Origin: Bordetella genomosp. 2
GTDB lineage: Bacteria; Pseudomonadota; Gammaproteobacteria; Burkholderiales; Burkholderiaceae_B
Direction of reading: 5' to 3'
Assembly (NCBI RefSeq): GCF_002261345.1
Contig: NZ_NEVT01000003.1
Coordinates: forward strand, 1,421,747-1,485,746
Length of the DNA stretch: 64,000 nucleotides
Shown: in pieces, positions 7,485 through 16,318 of the stretch
How the letters are laid out: each line of letters begins with the position of its first letter
Position numbering within the stretch: the first letter of the stretch is position 1
The notes under the pieces: generated by a model
What the model was told of the DNA's origin: nothing
The model's database searches: none
The model's input: the letters and a program-made list of their open reading frames with translations, nothing else
Program-made: the position numbers and the translations under genes

Positions 7485-10153
7485 ATGCAAGCATTACCCA
7501 TCCCGACCGATACCGATCCCCAGGAAACGCGCGAATGGCTGGAATCGCTGCAGTCCGTGGTCGAGGCCGACGGGCGCGGCCGGGCGCATTTCCTGATCGA
7601 CCGCTTGCTGGATTTCGATGGCGCCCTGCATGGCGATTTCCACGGCCGCGCCACCACGCCGTACGTGAACACCATCCCGGCCGAACGGCAGTTGCCCTAT
7701 CCGGGCGACCTGGCGACCGAGCGGCGGCTGAGCGCGTTGGTGCGCTGGAACGCCATGGCCATGGTGCTGCGCGCCGGCCGCCATTCCAATGTGGGCGGCC
7801 ACATTGCCACCTATGCGTCGGCGGCGGTGCTCTACGACGTGGGCTTCGACCATTTCTTCCGCGGCCGCACCGCGACGCACGCCGGCGACATGGTGTATAT
7901 CCAGGGCCATTCGGCGCCCGGCATTTATGCGCGCGCCTATCTGGCAGGCCGGCTCAGCGAGGCCCAGCTGGACCGCTTCCGCCGCGAAGCCGACGGCGCG
8001 GGCCTGTCGTCCTATCCGCATCCGCGCCTGATGCCGGACTTCTGGCAGTTCCCCACCGTGTCCATGGGGTTGGGGCCCCTCATGGCTGCCTACCAGGCGC
8101 GTTTCATGCGCTACCTGGAAAACCGCGACCTGTTGCCGCGCCAGGGCCGCAAGGTGTGGGCCTTCCTCGGCGACGGGGAGATGGACCAGCCCGAATCGCT
8201 GGCCGCCGTGTCGATGGCCGGCCGCGAGCAGCTGGACAACCTGGTGTTCGTGGTCAACTGCAACCTGCAGCGCCTGGACGGGCCGGTGCGCGGCAACGGC
8301 AAGGTCATGCAGGAGTTCGAGGCGTTGTACCGCGCCGCCGGCTGGAACGTCATCAAGGTGGTGTGGGGCAGCGGCTGGGACGCCCTGCTGGCGCGCGACA
8401 AGACGGGCCTGCTGCGCCAGCGCATGATGGAGTGCGTGGACGGCGAATACCAGAACTACAAGTCGCAGGACGGCGCTTACGTGCGCGAGCATTTCTTCGG
8501 CAAGTATCCGGCCCTGCGCGACATGGTGGCGGACCTGAGCGACGCGGAGATCTGGGCCCTGGGGCGCGGCGGCCACGACCACGAAAAGGTCTACAACGCG
8601 TATGCGGCGGCGCTGCGCCACACCGGCCAGCCTACCGTGGTGCTGGCCAAGACGGTCAAGGGCTTCGGCATGGGCGAGGCCGGCGAAGGGCAGAACGTCA
8701 ATCACCAGCTCAAGAAAATGAACGCCGACGCGGTGCGGGCGTTCCGCGACCGCTTTGCGCTGGACTTGCCCGATGAGCGGCTCGACGAGATGCCCTACCT
8801 GAAGCCGGCGCCGGGCAGCGAGGACGAGCGCTACCTGCAGGCGCGCCGCGCCGTGCTGGGCGGCCATGTGCCGGCGCGCCAGGACACGGCCGCGCCCCTG
8901 GCGGTGCCGCCGCTCGAAGTGTTCGGCGCCCAGCTCGCCGATTCGGGCAGCCGGGGCTATTCCACCACCATGGCGTTCGTGCGCATGCTGGGGGCCTTGC
9001 TGAAGGACCCGGAGCTGGGCCGCCGCGTGGTGCCCATCGTGCCGGACGAGTCGCGCACTTTCGGCATGGAGGGGCTGTTCCGCCAGATCGGCATCCACTC
9101 CCACGTGGGCCAGCTGTACACGCCGCAGGATGCCGGGCAGCTCAGCTACTACAAGGAAAGCCGCGACGGCCAGATCCTGCAGGAAGGCCTGAACGAGGCG
9201 GGCGCCACATCGTCGTGGATCGCGGCGGGCACGGCGTACAGCAACCACGGCCTGGCCATGCTGCCGTTCTACATCTTCTATTCCATGTTCGGCTTCCAGC
9301 GCGTCGGCGACCTGGCCTGGGCGGCGGCGATGCGCGCGTGCGCGGCTTCCTGCTGGGGGCCACGTCGGGACGAACGACCCTGATGGGCGAGGGCCTGCAG
9401 CACGACGACGGCCACAGCCACGTGCTGGCGTCGGTCATTCCCAGTTGCGTTGCCTACGACCCCACCTACGCGTACGAACTGGCGGTGATCGTGCATGAAG
9501 GCATGCGCCGCATGGTGGCCGAACAGGAAGACGTCTTCTACTACATCACGCTGCTCAACGAAAACTACCCGCACCCGGCCCTGCCGGACGGCGCGCGCGA
9601 GGGCATCCTGAAGGGCCTGTACCTGCTGCGCGGCGCCGCGGCCCCTGGCGACCGGCCGCGCGTCCAGCTGGCCGGCAGCGGCGCCATCCTGCGCGAAGTG
9701 GTCGCCGCGGCGGAGCTGCTGGAGCGCGATTTCGCCGTCGATTGCGAGAACTGGAGCGCCACCAGCCTGACCGAACTGCGGCGCGAGGGAATGCAGGCCG
9801 AGCGCTGGAACCTGCTGCATCCCGGCGAGGCGCCGCGCGTGCCGTACGTGCAGCAATGCCTGGCCGGCCATGCGGGCCCGCTGGTGGTGGCGACCGACTA
9901 CATGAAGATCGTGGCCGACCAGATCCGGCCGTATGTCGGCGACCGCCGCTTCGTCGCCCTGGGCACCGACGGTTTCGGGCGTTCCGATACCCGCGAAGCG
10001 CTGCGCGCCTTCTTCGAGGTGGACCGCCACTTCATTGCCGTGGCGGCGCTCAAGGCGCTGGCGGACGACGGCGCCATTGCCGCCGCGCGGGTCGCCGAGG
10101 CGCTGGAGCGCTACGGCGTGCGGCCCGACAAGCGCGACCCGGCGGCGCCCTGA
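7485..10153 (+). pseudogene. AceE-like 2-oxoacid dehydrogenase E1, frameshifted
   Basis: Both halves match the homodimeric pyruvate dehydrogenase E1 family, which uses thiamine diphosphate to decarboxylate 2-oxoacids. The first frame (ATG 7485, stop at 9383) has the thiamine-diphosphate motif LGDGEMDQPESLAA and NCNLQRLDGPV. The second frame resumes with RGFLLGATSGRTTLMGEGLQ and runs to 10153. The break is at about 9321-9330, where GCGGCGGCGATG lacks one G relative to the frame giving W-A-A-G-D-A-R. With that base restored it would encode 889 residues, close to E. coli AceE (887). As read, a 632-residue truncated product lacking the C-terminal third is made. No E2/E3 genes are adjacent; it may be a MdeB-like paralogue. 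Sequencing error is possible. Confidence 0.85.
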
Positions 10154-10157
10154 CGGC

Positions 10158-10598
10158 TCAGCCGGCCGCCTGCGGCAGGGCGGCCACGGCCTCGATCTCG
10201 AACAGCATGCCGTCCAGCGCCAGGCGCGGCACCGGGATCAGCGTGCAGGCGGGCTTGGGCCCGTCGCCGAAGGCTTGCGCCAGTTCCGCGCCGAATACCG
10301 CCAGGCGCTCGTGGCTGTGATCGACGATCAGCACCGTCAGCTTGGCCACGTGGCGCGGCGCGGCGCCGGCCGCCGCCAGCGCCGTGCACAGGTTGGCCAG
10401 CGCCTGGCGCACCTGCTGGCGGAAATCGGCGGCCAGCGCGCCGTCCGCGGTCTCGCCGCCCTGGCCGGCGATGAAGACCAGCCGGGTGCCGGGATGCACG
10501 CTGGCGATATGGGAGTAGCCGTTGGGCGCGGGGTCGTACAGGCCGGGCGGGTTGGTGAAGGTGACGGTGGCGGAAGCAGGGGAAGCGGGGATGGTCAT
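10158..10598 (-). CDS. RidA (YjgF/YER057c/UK114) family protein
   Basis: A 146-residue RidA-fold protein. RidA enzymes hydrolyse reactive enamine/imine intermediates. Landmarks are VFIAGQGGETADG, FRQQVRQALANL, AKLTVLIVDHS, and a C-terminal LFEIEAVAAL strand. The usual catalytic Arg region is replaced here by PACTLIPVPRLALDG, so it may belong to a divergent subgroup. The ATG at 10598 was preferred to 10610 because the conserved part follows soon after. It converges on the AceE-like gene, with 4 bases between the stops. Confidence 0.82.
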   Translation of the reverse strand: MTIPASPASATVTFTNPPGLYDPAPNGYSHIASVHPGTRLVFIAGQGGETADGALAADFRQQVRQALANLCTALAAAGAAPRHVAKLTVLIVDHSHERLAVFGAELAQAFGDGPKPACTLIPVPRLALDGMLFEIEAVAALPQAAG

Positions 10599-10777
10599 GC
10601 AGGACTCCATGAAAGGCTCGGGCGAGGACGGGATGTGAACGCCCCTGGCCGATGCTTGCGCAAGTATGACGGAGCAGGCCGTCCAGGCGCGACAAGGGCC
10701 TACAGGTCCTGTGGGCTTGCGGCGCGCCCGCGGCGCCGCTCCGGTATGCTGGGGGTATTCGCCATGAGGAGCCCGCC

Positions 10778-11386
10778 ATGCCCCGCTTTACTTGTCTGGC
10801 CGCATCCCTGCTGGCCGTTGCCCTGGGAGGGTGCGCCGCGCCGCGCGACGCGACCGCGCCATCCCCGTCGGCGGCGTCGGCCGTTCATGTGGACAGCGAG
10901 TACGGTTTTCGCATCGCCGTGCCCGCGGGCGTGAAGCCGCGCCCGGATTTTTCCGGCAGCTACCTGGCGGGCCAGGACTGGAAGGCCTACGCGGAGCCGG
11001 GCAGCCAGGGCGTGCCGCGCCTGGCCATGTCCCTGCCGGGTTCCAACCGGATCACGACTGCCGAGCTGCGCATCGGGGTCAGCGACGCGGCCGCGGAAGT
11101 GCGCCGCTGCACGACGCCGCCCCGCGGCATGCAGAACGGCGTGCGGCGCGCGCGCATCAACGGCATCGACTTCACGCAGTTCCGCGCCCAGGATGCGGCA
11201 ATGAGCCACTACATGGTGGTCGACGCTTATCGCACCGTGCACGCCGGCCGCTGCTATGCGGTGGACTTGATGGTGTATGGCGTGAACCCGCAGGTCTACA
11301 GCCCCCCGGCCGCCGAGCCGTTCCCGCGCGACGAGGCACTGCGGCGCTTGCGCGCCTGGCTCGACGGCTTCGCGTTCCTGCCTTAG
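10778..11386 (+). CDS. Putative lipoprotein of unknown function
   Basis: A 202-residue protein with a lipoprotein signal: a charged start (MPRFT), a hydrophobic core and the lipobox LGGC ending at Cys19. The mature part starts with a flexible Ala/Ser/Pro stretch and contains two cysteines (VRRCTTPP and HAGRCYAVDL) that could pair. No family is recognised. It probably resides in the envelope. Its stop overlaps the stop of the convergent GST gene by 3 bases (11384-11386). Confidence 0.75.
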   Translation: MPRFTCLAASLLAVALGGCAAPRDATAPSPSAASAVHVDSEYGFRIAVPAGVKPRPDFSGSYLAGQDWKAYAEPGSQGVPRLAMSLPGSNRITTAELRIGVSDAAAEVRRCTTPPRGMQNGVRRARINGIDFTQFRAQDAAMSHYMVVDAYRTVHAGRCYAVDLMVYGVNPQVYSPPAAEPFPRDEALRRLRAWLDGFAFLP

Positions 11387-12096
11387 CCTTGCCCGGGCGC
11401 CTGCGGGATCTCCATGCCACGCTTGACCGCCGGCCGCGCCACGAAGGCGTCCAGCGCCCGCAGCACGCTGGGATAGTCGGCGATGCCGACCAGGTCGCCG
11501 GCCTCATAGAAACCGATCAGGTTGCGCACCCACGGGAAGGTGGCGATGTCGACGATGCTGTAGGCGTCGCCCAGGATCCACGGGCGGTCGACCAGGCGGC
11601 CCTCCAGCACTTTGAGCAGGCGCTTGGACTCGGCGACGTAGCGGTCGCGCGGCCGCTTGTCTTCGTAGTCCTTGCCGGCGAACTTGTTGAAGAAGCCGAG
11701 CTGGCCGAACATCGGGCCGATGCCGCCCATCTGGAACATCAGCCATTGCAGCGCCTGGTAGCGCCCGGCCGGGTCCTGCGGGATGAACTTGCCGCTCTTG
11801 TCGGCCAGGTACACCAGGATGGCGCCTGATTCGAACAGCCCGAGCGGCGCGCCGCCGGGGCCGTCGGGGTCGAGGATGGCGGGAATCTTGTTATTGGGGT
11901 TGAGCGACAGGAACTCGGAAGACAACTGGTCCTGCGTGTCGAACGCGACCCGGTGCGGCTCGTAGGGCAAGCCGGTTTCTTCGAGCATGATCGACACTTT
12001 CACGCCGTTGGGCGTGGGCAGGGAATACAGCTGGATGCGGTCCGGATGGCGCGCGGGCCATTTGCGGGTGATGGGGAAGGCGGATAAGTCAGCCAT
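11383..12096 (-). CDS. Glutathione S-transferase (YghU-like)
   Basis: A 237-residue GST with the Nu-class pattern: LYSLPTPNGVKVSIMLEE near the N-terminus, LNPNNKIPAILDPDGP, LFESGAILVYLA, FQMGGIGPMFGQLGFF and GDAYSIVDIATFPW. Such proteins bind two glutathiones and reduce disulfides or peroxides. It is longer at the N-terminus than the 6142 paralogue, as in YghU. The gene appears monocistronic, ending tail-to-tail with the lipoprotein gene. Confidence 0.87.
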   Translation of the reverse strand: MADLSAFPITRKWPARHPDRIQLYSLPTPNGVKVSIMLEETGLPYEPHRVAFDTQDQLSSEFLSLNPNNKIPAILDPDGPGGAPLGLFESGAILVYLADKSGKFIPQDPAGRYQALQWLMFQMGGIGPMFGQLGFFNKFAGKDYEDKRPRDRYVAESKRLLKVLEGRLVDRPWILGDAYSIVDIATFPWVRNLIGFYEAGDLVGIADYPSVLRALDAFVARPAVKRGMEIPQAPGQG

Positions 12097-12261
12097 GAGG
12101 GTCCTTTTGCATAGGGTGGGGTATTCGCCGTTTTCTATCGTAGCGGATGTCCCGCCCGGCGGCGCACGCCGCCATCTGGCGCGGTCCCCGGATTGGCCCT
12201 ATTCTTGCCCGTGCGCCGCGTCATCCCTGCCACCGGCCAATACAAACCGAGGAGAGTCACG

Positions 12262-12882
12262 ATGATGAAACTGTATGGAATGGGTCCGACGCGTTCGCTG
12301 CGCGCACGCTGGGCCCTGCAGGAGCTCGACGCGCAGTTCGAGTTCGTGCCGGTCGACCTCCAGGCCGGCGAGCATCGCCATCCGGATTTTCTGCGCCTCA
12401 ATCCCGCCGGCAAGCTGCCGGTGCTCGTCGATGGCGACCAAGTGATCACCGAATCCGCCGCCATCGTCATGTACCTGGCGGAAAAATACGCCGACAAGGG
12501 TCTCATGCCGGCCAGCCTGCAGGACCGCGCGCAGGCCTATCGGTGGAGCTTCTTCGCCGTCACCGAACTCGAGCAGCCGCTGTGGCGGATCGCCCGGCAC
12601 AGTTTCGTGTATCCCGAAGCCAAGCGGCTGCCGGCCGATATCCCGCTGGCCCGCGAAGAGTTCCTGGAAATGGCGGCGGTGCTCGACCAGCACATGGAGG
12701 GCCGCGAATTCATTGCCGGCGAACGCATTTCCATCGCCGATTGCGTCACGGCCTATGTGCTGGACTGGGGCAACGAGAACGGCCTGGTCGCGGGCTTTGC
12801 CAATCTCGCGGCCTATCTGGAGCGCATGTACGCCCGCCCCAAGGCGCCCCAGCGCATTGCGGCGGCGATGGCGAGCCTGTAG
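12262..12882 (+). CDS. Glutathione S-transferase family protein
   Basis: A 206-residue GST. The N-terminal domain reads MKLYGMGPTRSLRARWALQE, then LNPAGKLPVLVDGD and ITESAAIVMYLAEKYA; the helical domain includes GERISIADCVTAYVLDW. GAGGAGAG about 5-12 bases upstream of the ATG at 12262 supports the start; the next codon is also ATG. It is monocistronic, divergent from the 11383 GST. The substrate is unknown. Confidence 0.87.
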   Translation: MMKLYGMGPTRSLRARWALQELDAQFEFVPVDLQAGEHRHPDFLRLNPAGKLPVLVDGDQVITESAAIVMYLAEKYADKGLMPASLQDRAQAYRWSFFAVTELEQPLWRIARHSFVYPEAKRLPADIPLAREEFLEMAAVLDQHMEGREFIAGERISIADCVTAYVLDWGNENGLVAGFANLAAYLERMYARPKAPQRIAAAMASL

Positions 12883-12981
12883 CCGGCCGGCCGCGACCTG
12901 CGGGCCGGCGCCGCGCGGATGGCGGCCGCCCCGTTGGGGCAAGCGCCGTCCGCCGCCGCGGCCGCCGGCCCGTATCCGCGC

Positions 12982-13188
12982 CTAGCGGCTGCCGCCGGTG
13001 GCGGGGTATTGCGAGCCCGGGGTGTTGGGGTTGTTGTCGGGCATGCTGGCGGGTGGCGGGGGCGGCGTGTTGCTCTGCGTCTGGGGCCGGTCGTACATCG
13101 AGTCATCGCTGTGGTGGCGATGGCCGCTGCAACCGGCCAGAAGCAGGCCGCTGGCGACGATGGGCAAGGCAAGCATACTGAGCTTCAT
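12982..13188 (-). CDS. Small proline/asparagine-rich lipoprotein
   Basis: A 68-residue peptide with a classical lipoprotein signal and lipobox LAGC (Cys20). The mature part is short and disordered: HRHHSDD, then a Pro-run followed by Asn/Pro-rich residues and a C-terminal TGGSR. No enzymatic domain is present. The His/Asp cluster might bind metals, but that is speculation. A ribosome-binding GGAGG lies just upstream of the ATG at 13188. Confidence 0.7.
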   Translation of the reverse strand: MKLSMLALPIVASGLLLAGCSGHRHHSDDSMYDRPQTQSNTPPPPPASMPDNNPNTPGSQYPATGGSR

Positions 13189-13394
13189 GAAAACCTCCTG
13201 TCAGTAGGGTGTCGAAGGGCCCAGCACGCGGCGTGCCCGGCTGCCGCGCGGAGGGCGGGGCGGTGCGCGGCGCGGCAGTTCTTGCAGGATTTGTAAATTC
13301 CGGGCACCTGCGCCCGCGATCGCGGCCCGGCCGGCGCGGCACGGCGCTTGCGGCGCATCCCGCGGCGGCGCGGTTGCCGCGAGGCGAGGACGAC

Positions 13395-14564
13395 ATGAAG
13401 GCGCTCTGCTGGCACGGCAAGAAAGACATCCGCTACGACACCGTGCCCGACCCGGTGATCGAGCATCCGCGCGACGCGATCATCCGTACCTCGGCCTGCG
13501 CGATCTGCGGTTCGGACCTGCACCTGTTCGACGGCTTCATGCCCGGCATGAAGCACGGCGACATCATGGGCCACGAGTTCATGGGCGAAGTGGTCGAAGT
13601 GGGCAGCGAAAACAAGGCGCTGCGGATAGGCGACCGCGTGGTCATCCCGTTCACCATCGCCTGCGGCGACTGCGACCAGTGCCGGCGCGGCCGCTTCTCG
13701 GTGTGCGAGCGCAGCAACCGGAATGCGGAGCAGGCCGCCAAGCTGTTCGGCCACAGCACTGCCGGGTTGTTCGGCTACACCCACCTGACGGGCGGTTACG
13801 CCGGCGGACAGGCTGAATACGTGCGGGTGCCCTACGCCGATACCACGCATATCCGGGTTCCGGACTCGTTGAGCGACGAGCAGGCGCTGTTCCTGGGCGA
13901 TATCGTGCCCACCGGCTGGCAGGCCGCGCGCCAGTGCGATATTCAGCCCAGCGACACCGTCGCCGTATGGGGCGCCGGGCCGGTGGGCCAGATGGCGGTG
14001 CGCAGCGCGCTGCTGCAAGGCGCGCGGCAGGTGGTATGCATCGACCGCGTCCCCGAACGCCTGCGCATGGCGCGCGAGGCGGGCGCTGAAGTCATCGATT
14101 TCGAACGGCAGAGCGTGCTGGAGATGCTGGCCGACCTGACCGCCGGCAAGGGGCCGGAGAAGTGCATCGACGCGGTCGGCATGGAGTCGCATGCCACCCG
14201 CACGTTCGACGCGCTGTACGATCGCGCCAAGCAGGCCGTGGGCGCGGAGACGGATCGTCCGCACGTGCTGCGGGAAATGATCTATGTATGCCGTCCGGCG
14301 GGAGTGCTGTCGATCCCCGGCGTATACGGCGGCCTGATCGACAAGATCCCGTTCGGCGCCGCCATGAACAAGGGGCTGACCTGGCGCATGGGGCAGACCG
14401 ATGTGCGGCGCTGGACCGACGAGCTGCTCGATGTGATCGCGCGCGGCGAGCTGGACCCGTCATTCGTCATTACTCACAGCGAACCGCTGCAGCGCGGCCC
14501 CGAGTTCTACACCACGTTCCGCGACAAGGCCGACGGCTGCATCAAGGTCGTGCTGAAGCCCTGA
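13395..14564 (+). CDS. Zinc-dependent alcohol dehydrogenase (FDH-like)
   Basis: A 389-residue medium-chain dehydrogenase. Catalytic zinc residues are Cys38 (ICGSD), His60 and Glu61 (GHEF). The structural zinc site has four cysteines (90, 93, 96, 104) in [15 protein letters not shown]. The nucleotide-binding loop is [10 protein letters not shown]. The length and the insert after the zinc loop resemble glutathione-independent formaldehyde dehydrogenase relatives; the true substrate is unknown. It is followed 6 bases later by the udgX ATG and is possibly cotranscribed with it. Confidence 0.87.
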   Translation: MKALCWHGKKDIRYDTVPDPVIEHPRDAIIRTSACAICGSDLHLFDGFMPGMKHGDIMGHEFMGEVVEVGSENKALRIGDRVVIPFTIACGDCDQCRRGRFSVCERSNRNAEQAAKLFGHSTAGLFGYTHLTGGYAGGQAEYVRVPYADTTHIRVPDSLSDEQALFLGDIVPTGWQAARQCDIQPSDTVAVWGAGPVGQMAVRSALLQGARQVVCIDRVPERLRMAREAGAEVIDFERQSVLEMLADLTAGKGPEKCIDAVGMESHATRTFDALYDRAKQAVGAETDRPHVLREMIYVCRPAGVLSIPGVYGGLIDKIPFGAAMNKGLTWRMGQTDVRRWTDELLDVIARGELDPSFVITHSEPLQRGPEFYTTFRDKADGCIKVVLKP

Positions 14565-14570
14565 GGCGCC

Positions 14571-15183
14571 ATGGCCCGCCGCCCCCCCCGACATCGACCC
14601 GCAGCAGCAGCCCGCGCGCCTCGAGGACTGCCGGCGCTGCGGCCTGTGGCGCGACGCCACGCAGGCCGTGCCCGGCGAGGGACGGCGTTCGGCATCCATC
14701 ATGCTGGTGGGCGAGCAGCCCGGCGACAAGGAAGACCTGGCCGGCCAGCCGTTCGTCGGCCCCGCCGGCGCGCTGCTGGACCGCGCCTTGCGGGATGCCG
14801 ACGTGGACCGCAAGACGGTCTATGTCACCAATGCCGTCAAGCACTTCAAATGGCAACTGCGCGGCAAGCGCCGCATGCACAAGACCCCGGCGCAGCGCGA
14901 GATTGAGGCGTGCCACTATTGGCTGGAAGACGAACTGCGCATGATCACGCCGCGCGTCGTGGTGGCGCTGGGAGCGACGGCGCTGCACGCGGTGATGGAG
15001 GCGAAGTCGCTGACGCTGACGCCGCAGCTCGGGCGGGTGCTCGAGCACGACGGCCTGGCCGTGGTCGCCGCCTATCATCCGTCGTATGCGCTGCGCGCGC
15101 CCGATGCCTCCGCGCGGCGGCACGCCTACGAGACCATCGTCGCGGCGCTGGCCCAGGCCGCGCGCCTGGCCGCGCGCACTTGA
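14571..15183 (+). pseudogene. udgX: UdgX-type uracil-DNA glycosylase, frameshifted at a C8 tract
   Basis: The downstream frame encodes a family 4-like uracil-DNA glycosylase with GEQPGDKEDLAGQPFVGPAG, the UdgX-specific KRRMH loop whose histidine forms a covalent bond to the abasic site in characterised members, and HPSYALR near the end. The ATG at 14571 is out of frame with it: a run of eight C at 14582-14589 would need seven to join M-A-R-R-P-P to D-I-D-P and the conserved C-R-R-C-G-L-W. The only in-frame start as read is GTG at 14668, which would lose the first two iron-sulfur cysteines. With C7 the protein would be 203 residues. The break may be phase variation, a true mutation or a sequencing error. 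Confidence 0.85.
14582..14589 (+). repeat. C8 homopolymer at the udgX frame break
   Basis: Eight consecutive C lie five codons into the udgX gene. Seven C would join the ATG at 14571 to the frame carrying the conserved C-R-R-C motif and the rest of the enzyme. Confidence 0.85.
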
Positions 15184-15245
15184 AGCGGCCCGCACGGGCT
15201 CGGCCGGCGCGCCGCGGGCTGTGGGCCTGCGGGGGCTCGCCGTGG

Positions 15246-16241
15246 TCACCGACGGCGCGTCTGTTGCGGCGTTTCGCCGAAGGCGCCGCGATAGGCTCGT
15301 GAAAATTCGCCCAGGTGGGTAAAACCGAAACGCGCCGCGATGTCGCTGACCTTGTCGCCGCCAGCTTGCGCCAAAGTACGCCGGACCGCTTGCAGGCGCT
15401 GCATGCGCAGCCATTGCAAGGGCGATTGCCCGCATTCGTCCTGGAACAGGGCCTGCAGGCGCCGGACCGACAGGCCGCAATGGCTGGCCACCATGGACAC
15501 CGGCAGGCGGTCGCCCAGGTGTTCGAGCATATAAGCTTGCGCGCGGCGAATGGCCCGGGACGCCGAGGGCGGCGGCGCCGGCCACAGGCGCGTCGCCATA
15601 TTGTGCGGCTGGTGCAGCAGCAGCGTGGTGGCGACCAGCATCTCGGTCTGCGCCAGCAGCGTTGCCTGCGCGGTGTCCTGGCCCTGGCCCAGCCCGGAGC
15701 AGCGCACGACCCATTGCAGCATGGGCAGCAGCGCCTGCCAGCTGGCCGTGTGCAGGGGAATGACCGCATCGAAATAAACGTCGGGGGCCTGTTCCTGTCC
15801 GGTCAGCCGGCGCCAGGCCTCGGCGATGGCGGCGCGGTCCAGGCGCAGCAGGACCTGCTCATAATCGTGGCTGACGCTGAAATGGAACCGCTTGTCCGGG
15901 CTGACGAGGAAAGCTTTATCCGGCGAAACCTCTATGCGGCGCCCGTCGAAATAGAACACCGCCCGGCCCTGCGTGGGCAGCACCAGCAGGTAGTAGTCGT
16001 CCAGGCACTGGCAGTCGGGGTCGATGCTGATGTCCGCGCCATACCCATGCCTGAGCTTGATCAGGGACAGGCGGCCGCAGGGGACGAGGTCGAGCCGGCT
16101 GTGGAGGATCCGCCCATGCAGCACCTGTAGCCGATACGAATTGAGCACCTGGCCGATTTGCTGCCGCGCCTGGTCCGGGTCGGCAGTATTGACGATTCGA
16201 TACTGCTCGAACGGCACTTGGGCAAACAGGGAGGCGGTCAT
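15246..16241 (-). CDS. AraC-family transcriptional regulator
   Basis: A 331-residue regulator. Residues 1-200 form a cupin-like sensing domain of the AraC-binding-like type (FEQYRIV start, FYFDGRRIEVSPDKAFLVSP). Residues about 220-331 contain the two helix-turn-helix motifs: LPVSMVASHCGLSVRRLQALF and VSDIAARFGFTHLGEFSRAY followed by FGETPQQ. It is divergent from the giant autotransporter gene 233 bases away and could control it, though no direct evidence exists in the sequence beyond an inverted repeat in the gap. Confidence 0.87.
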   Translation of the reverse strand: MTASLFAQVPFEQYRIVNTADPDQARQQIGQVLNSYRLQVLHGRILHSRLDLVPCGRLSLIKLRHGYGADISIDPDCQCLDDYYLLVLPTQGRAVFYFDGRRIEVSPDKAFLVSPDKRFHFSVSHDYEQVLLRLDRAAIAEAWRRLTGQEQAPDVYFDAVIPLHTASWQALLPMLQWVVRCSGLGQGQDTAQATLLAQTEMLVATTLLLHQPHNMATRLWPAPPPSASRAIRRAQAYMLEHLGDRLPVSMVASHCGLSVRRLQALFQDECGQSPLQWLRMQRLQAVRRTLAQAGGDKVSDIAARFGFTHLGEFSRAYRGAFGETPQQTRRR

Positions 16242-16284
16242 CTGGCTTCACATCTGCTGGGTATCCACATATTACCGGGCAATC

Positions 16285-16318
16285 ATCGGCGCACGATAAA
16301 AAAGTGCGTTTTTCCGAT
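16285..16318. promoter_or_regulatory. Inverted repeat in the AraC-autotransporter gap
   Basis: Two nested pairs of arms flank an A/T-rich core: ATCGG (16285-16289) with CCGAT (16314-16318), and CGCAC (16290-16294) with GTGCG (16304-16308). It lies in the most AT-rich part of the divergent gap, 44 bases upstream of the AraC start. The nature of the binding protein is not known. Confidence 0.4.

Noticed and set aside
12883..13394. Additional small genes around the 68-residue lipoprotein
   Set aside because: Open frames in the two gaps have shadow-like composition and no start signals; I see only the lipoprotein and the leader of the dehydrogenase.
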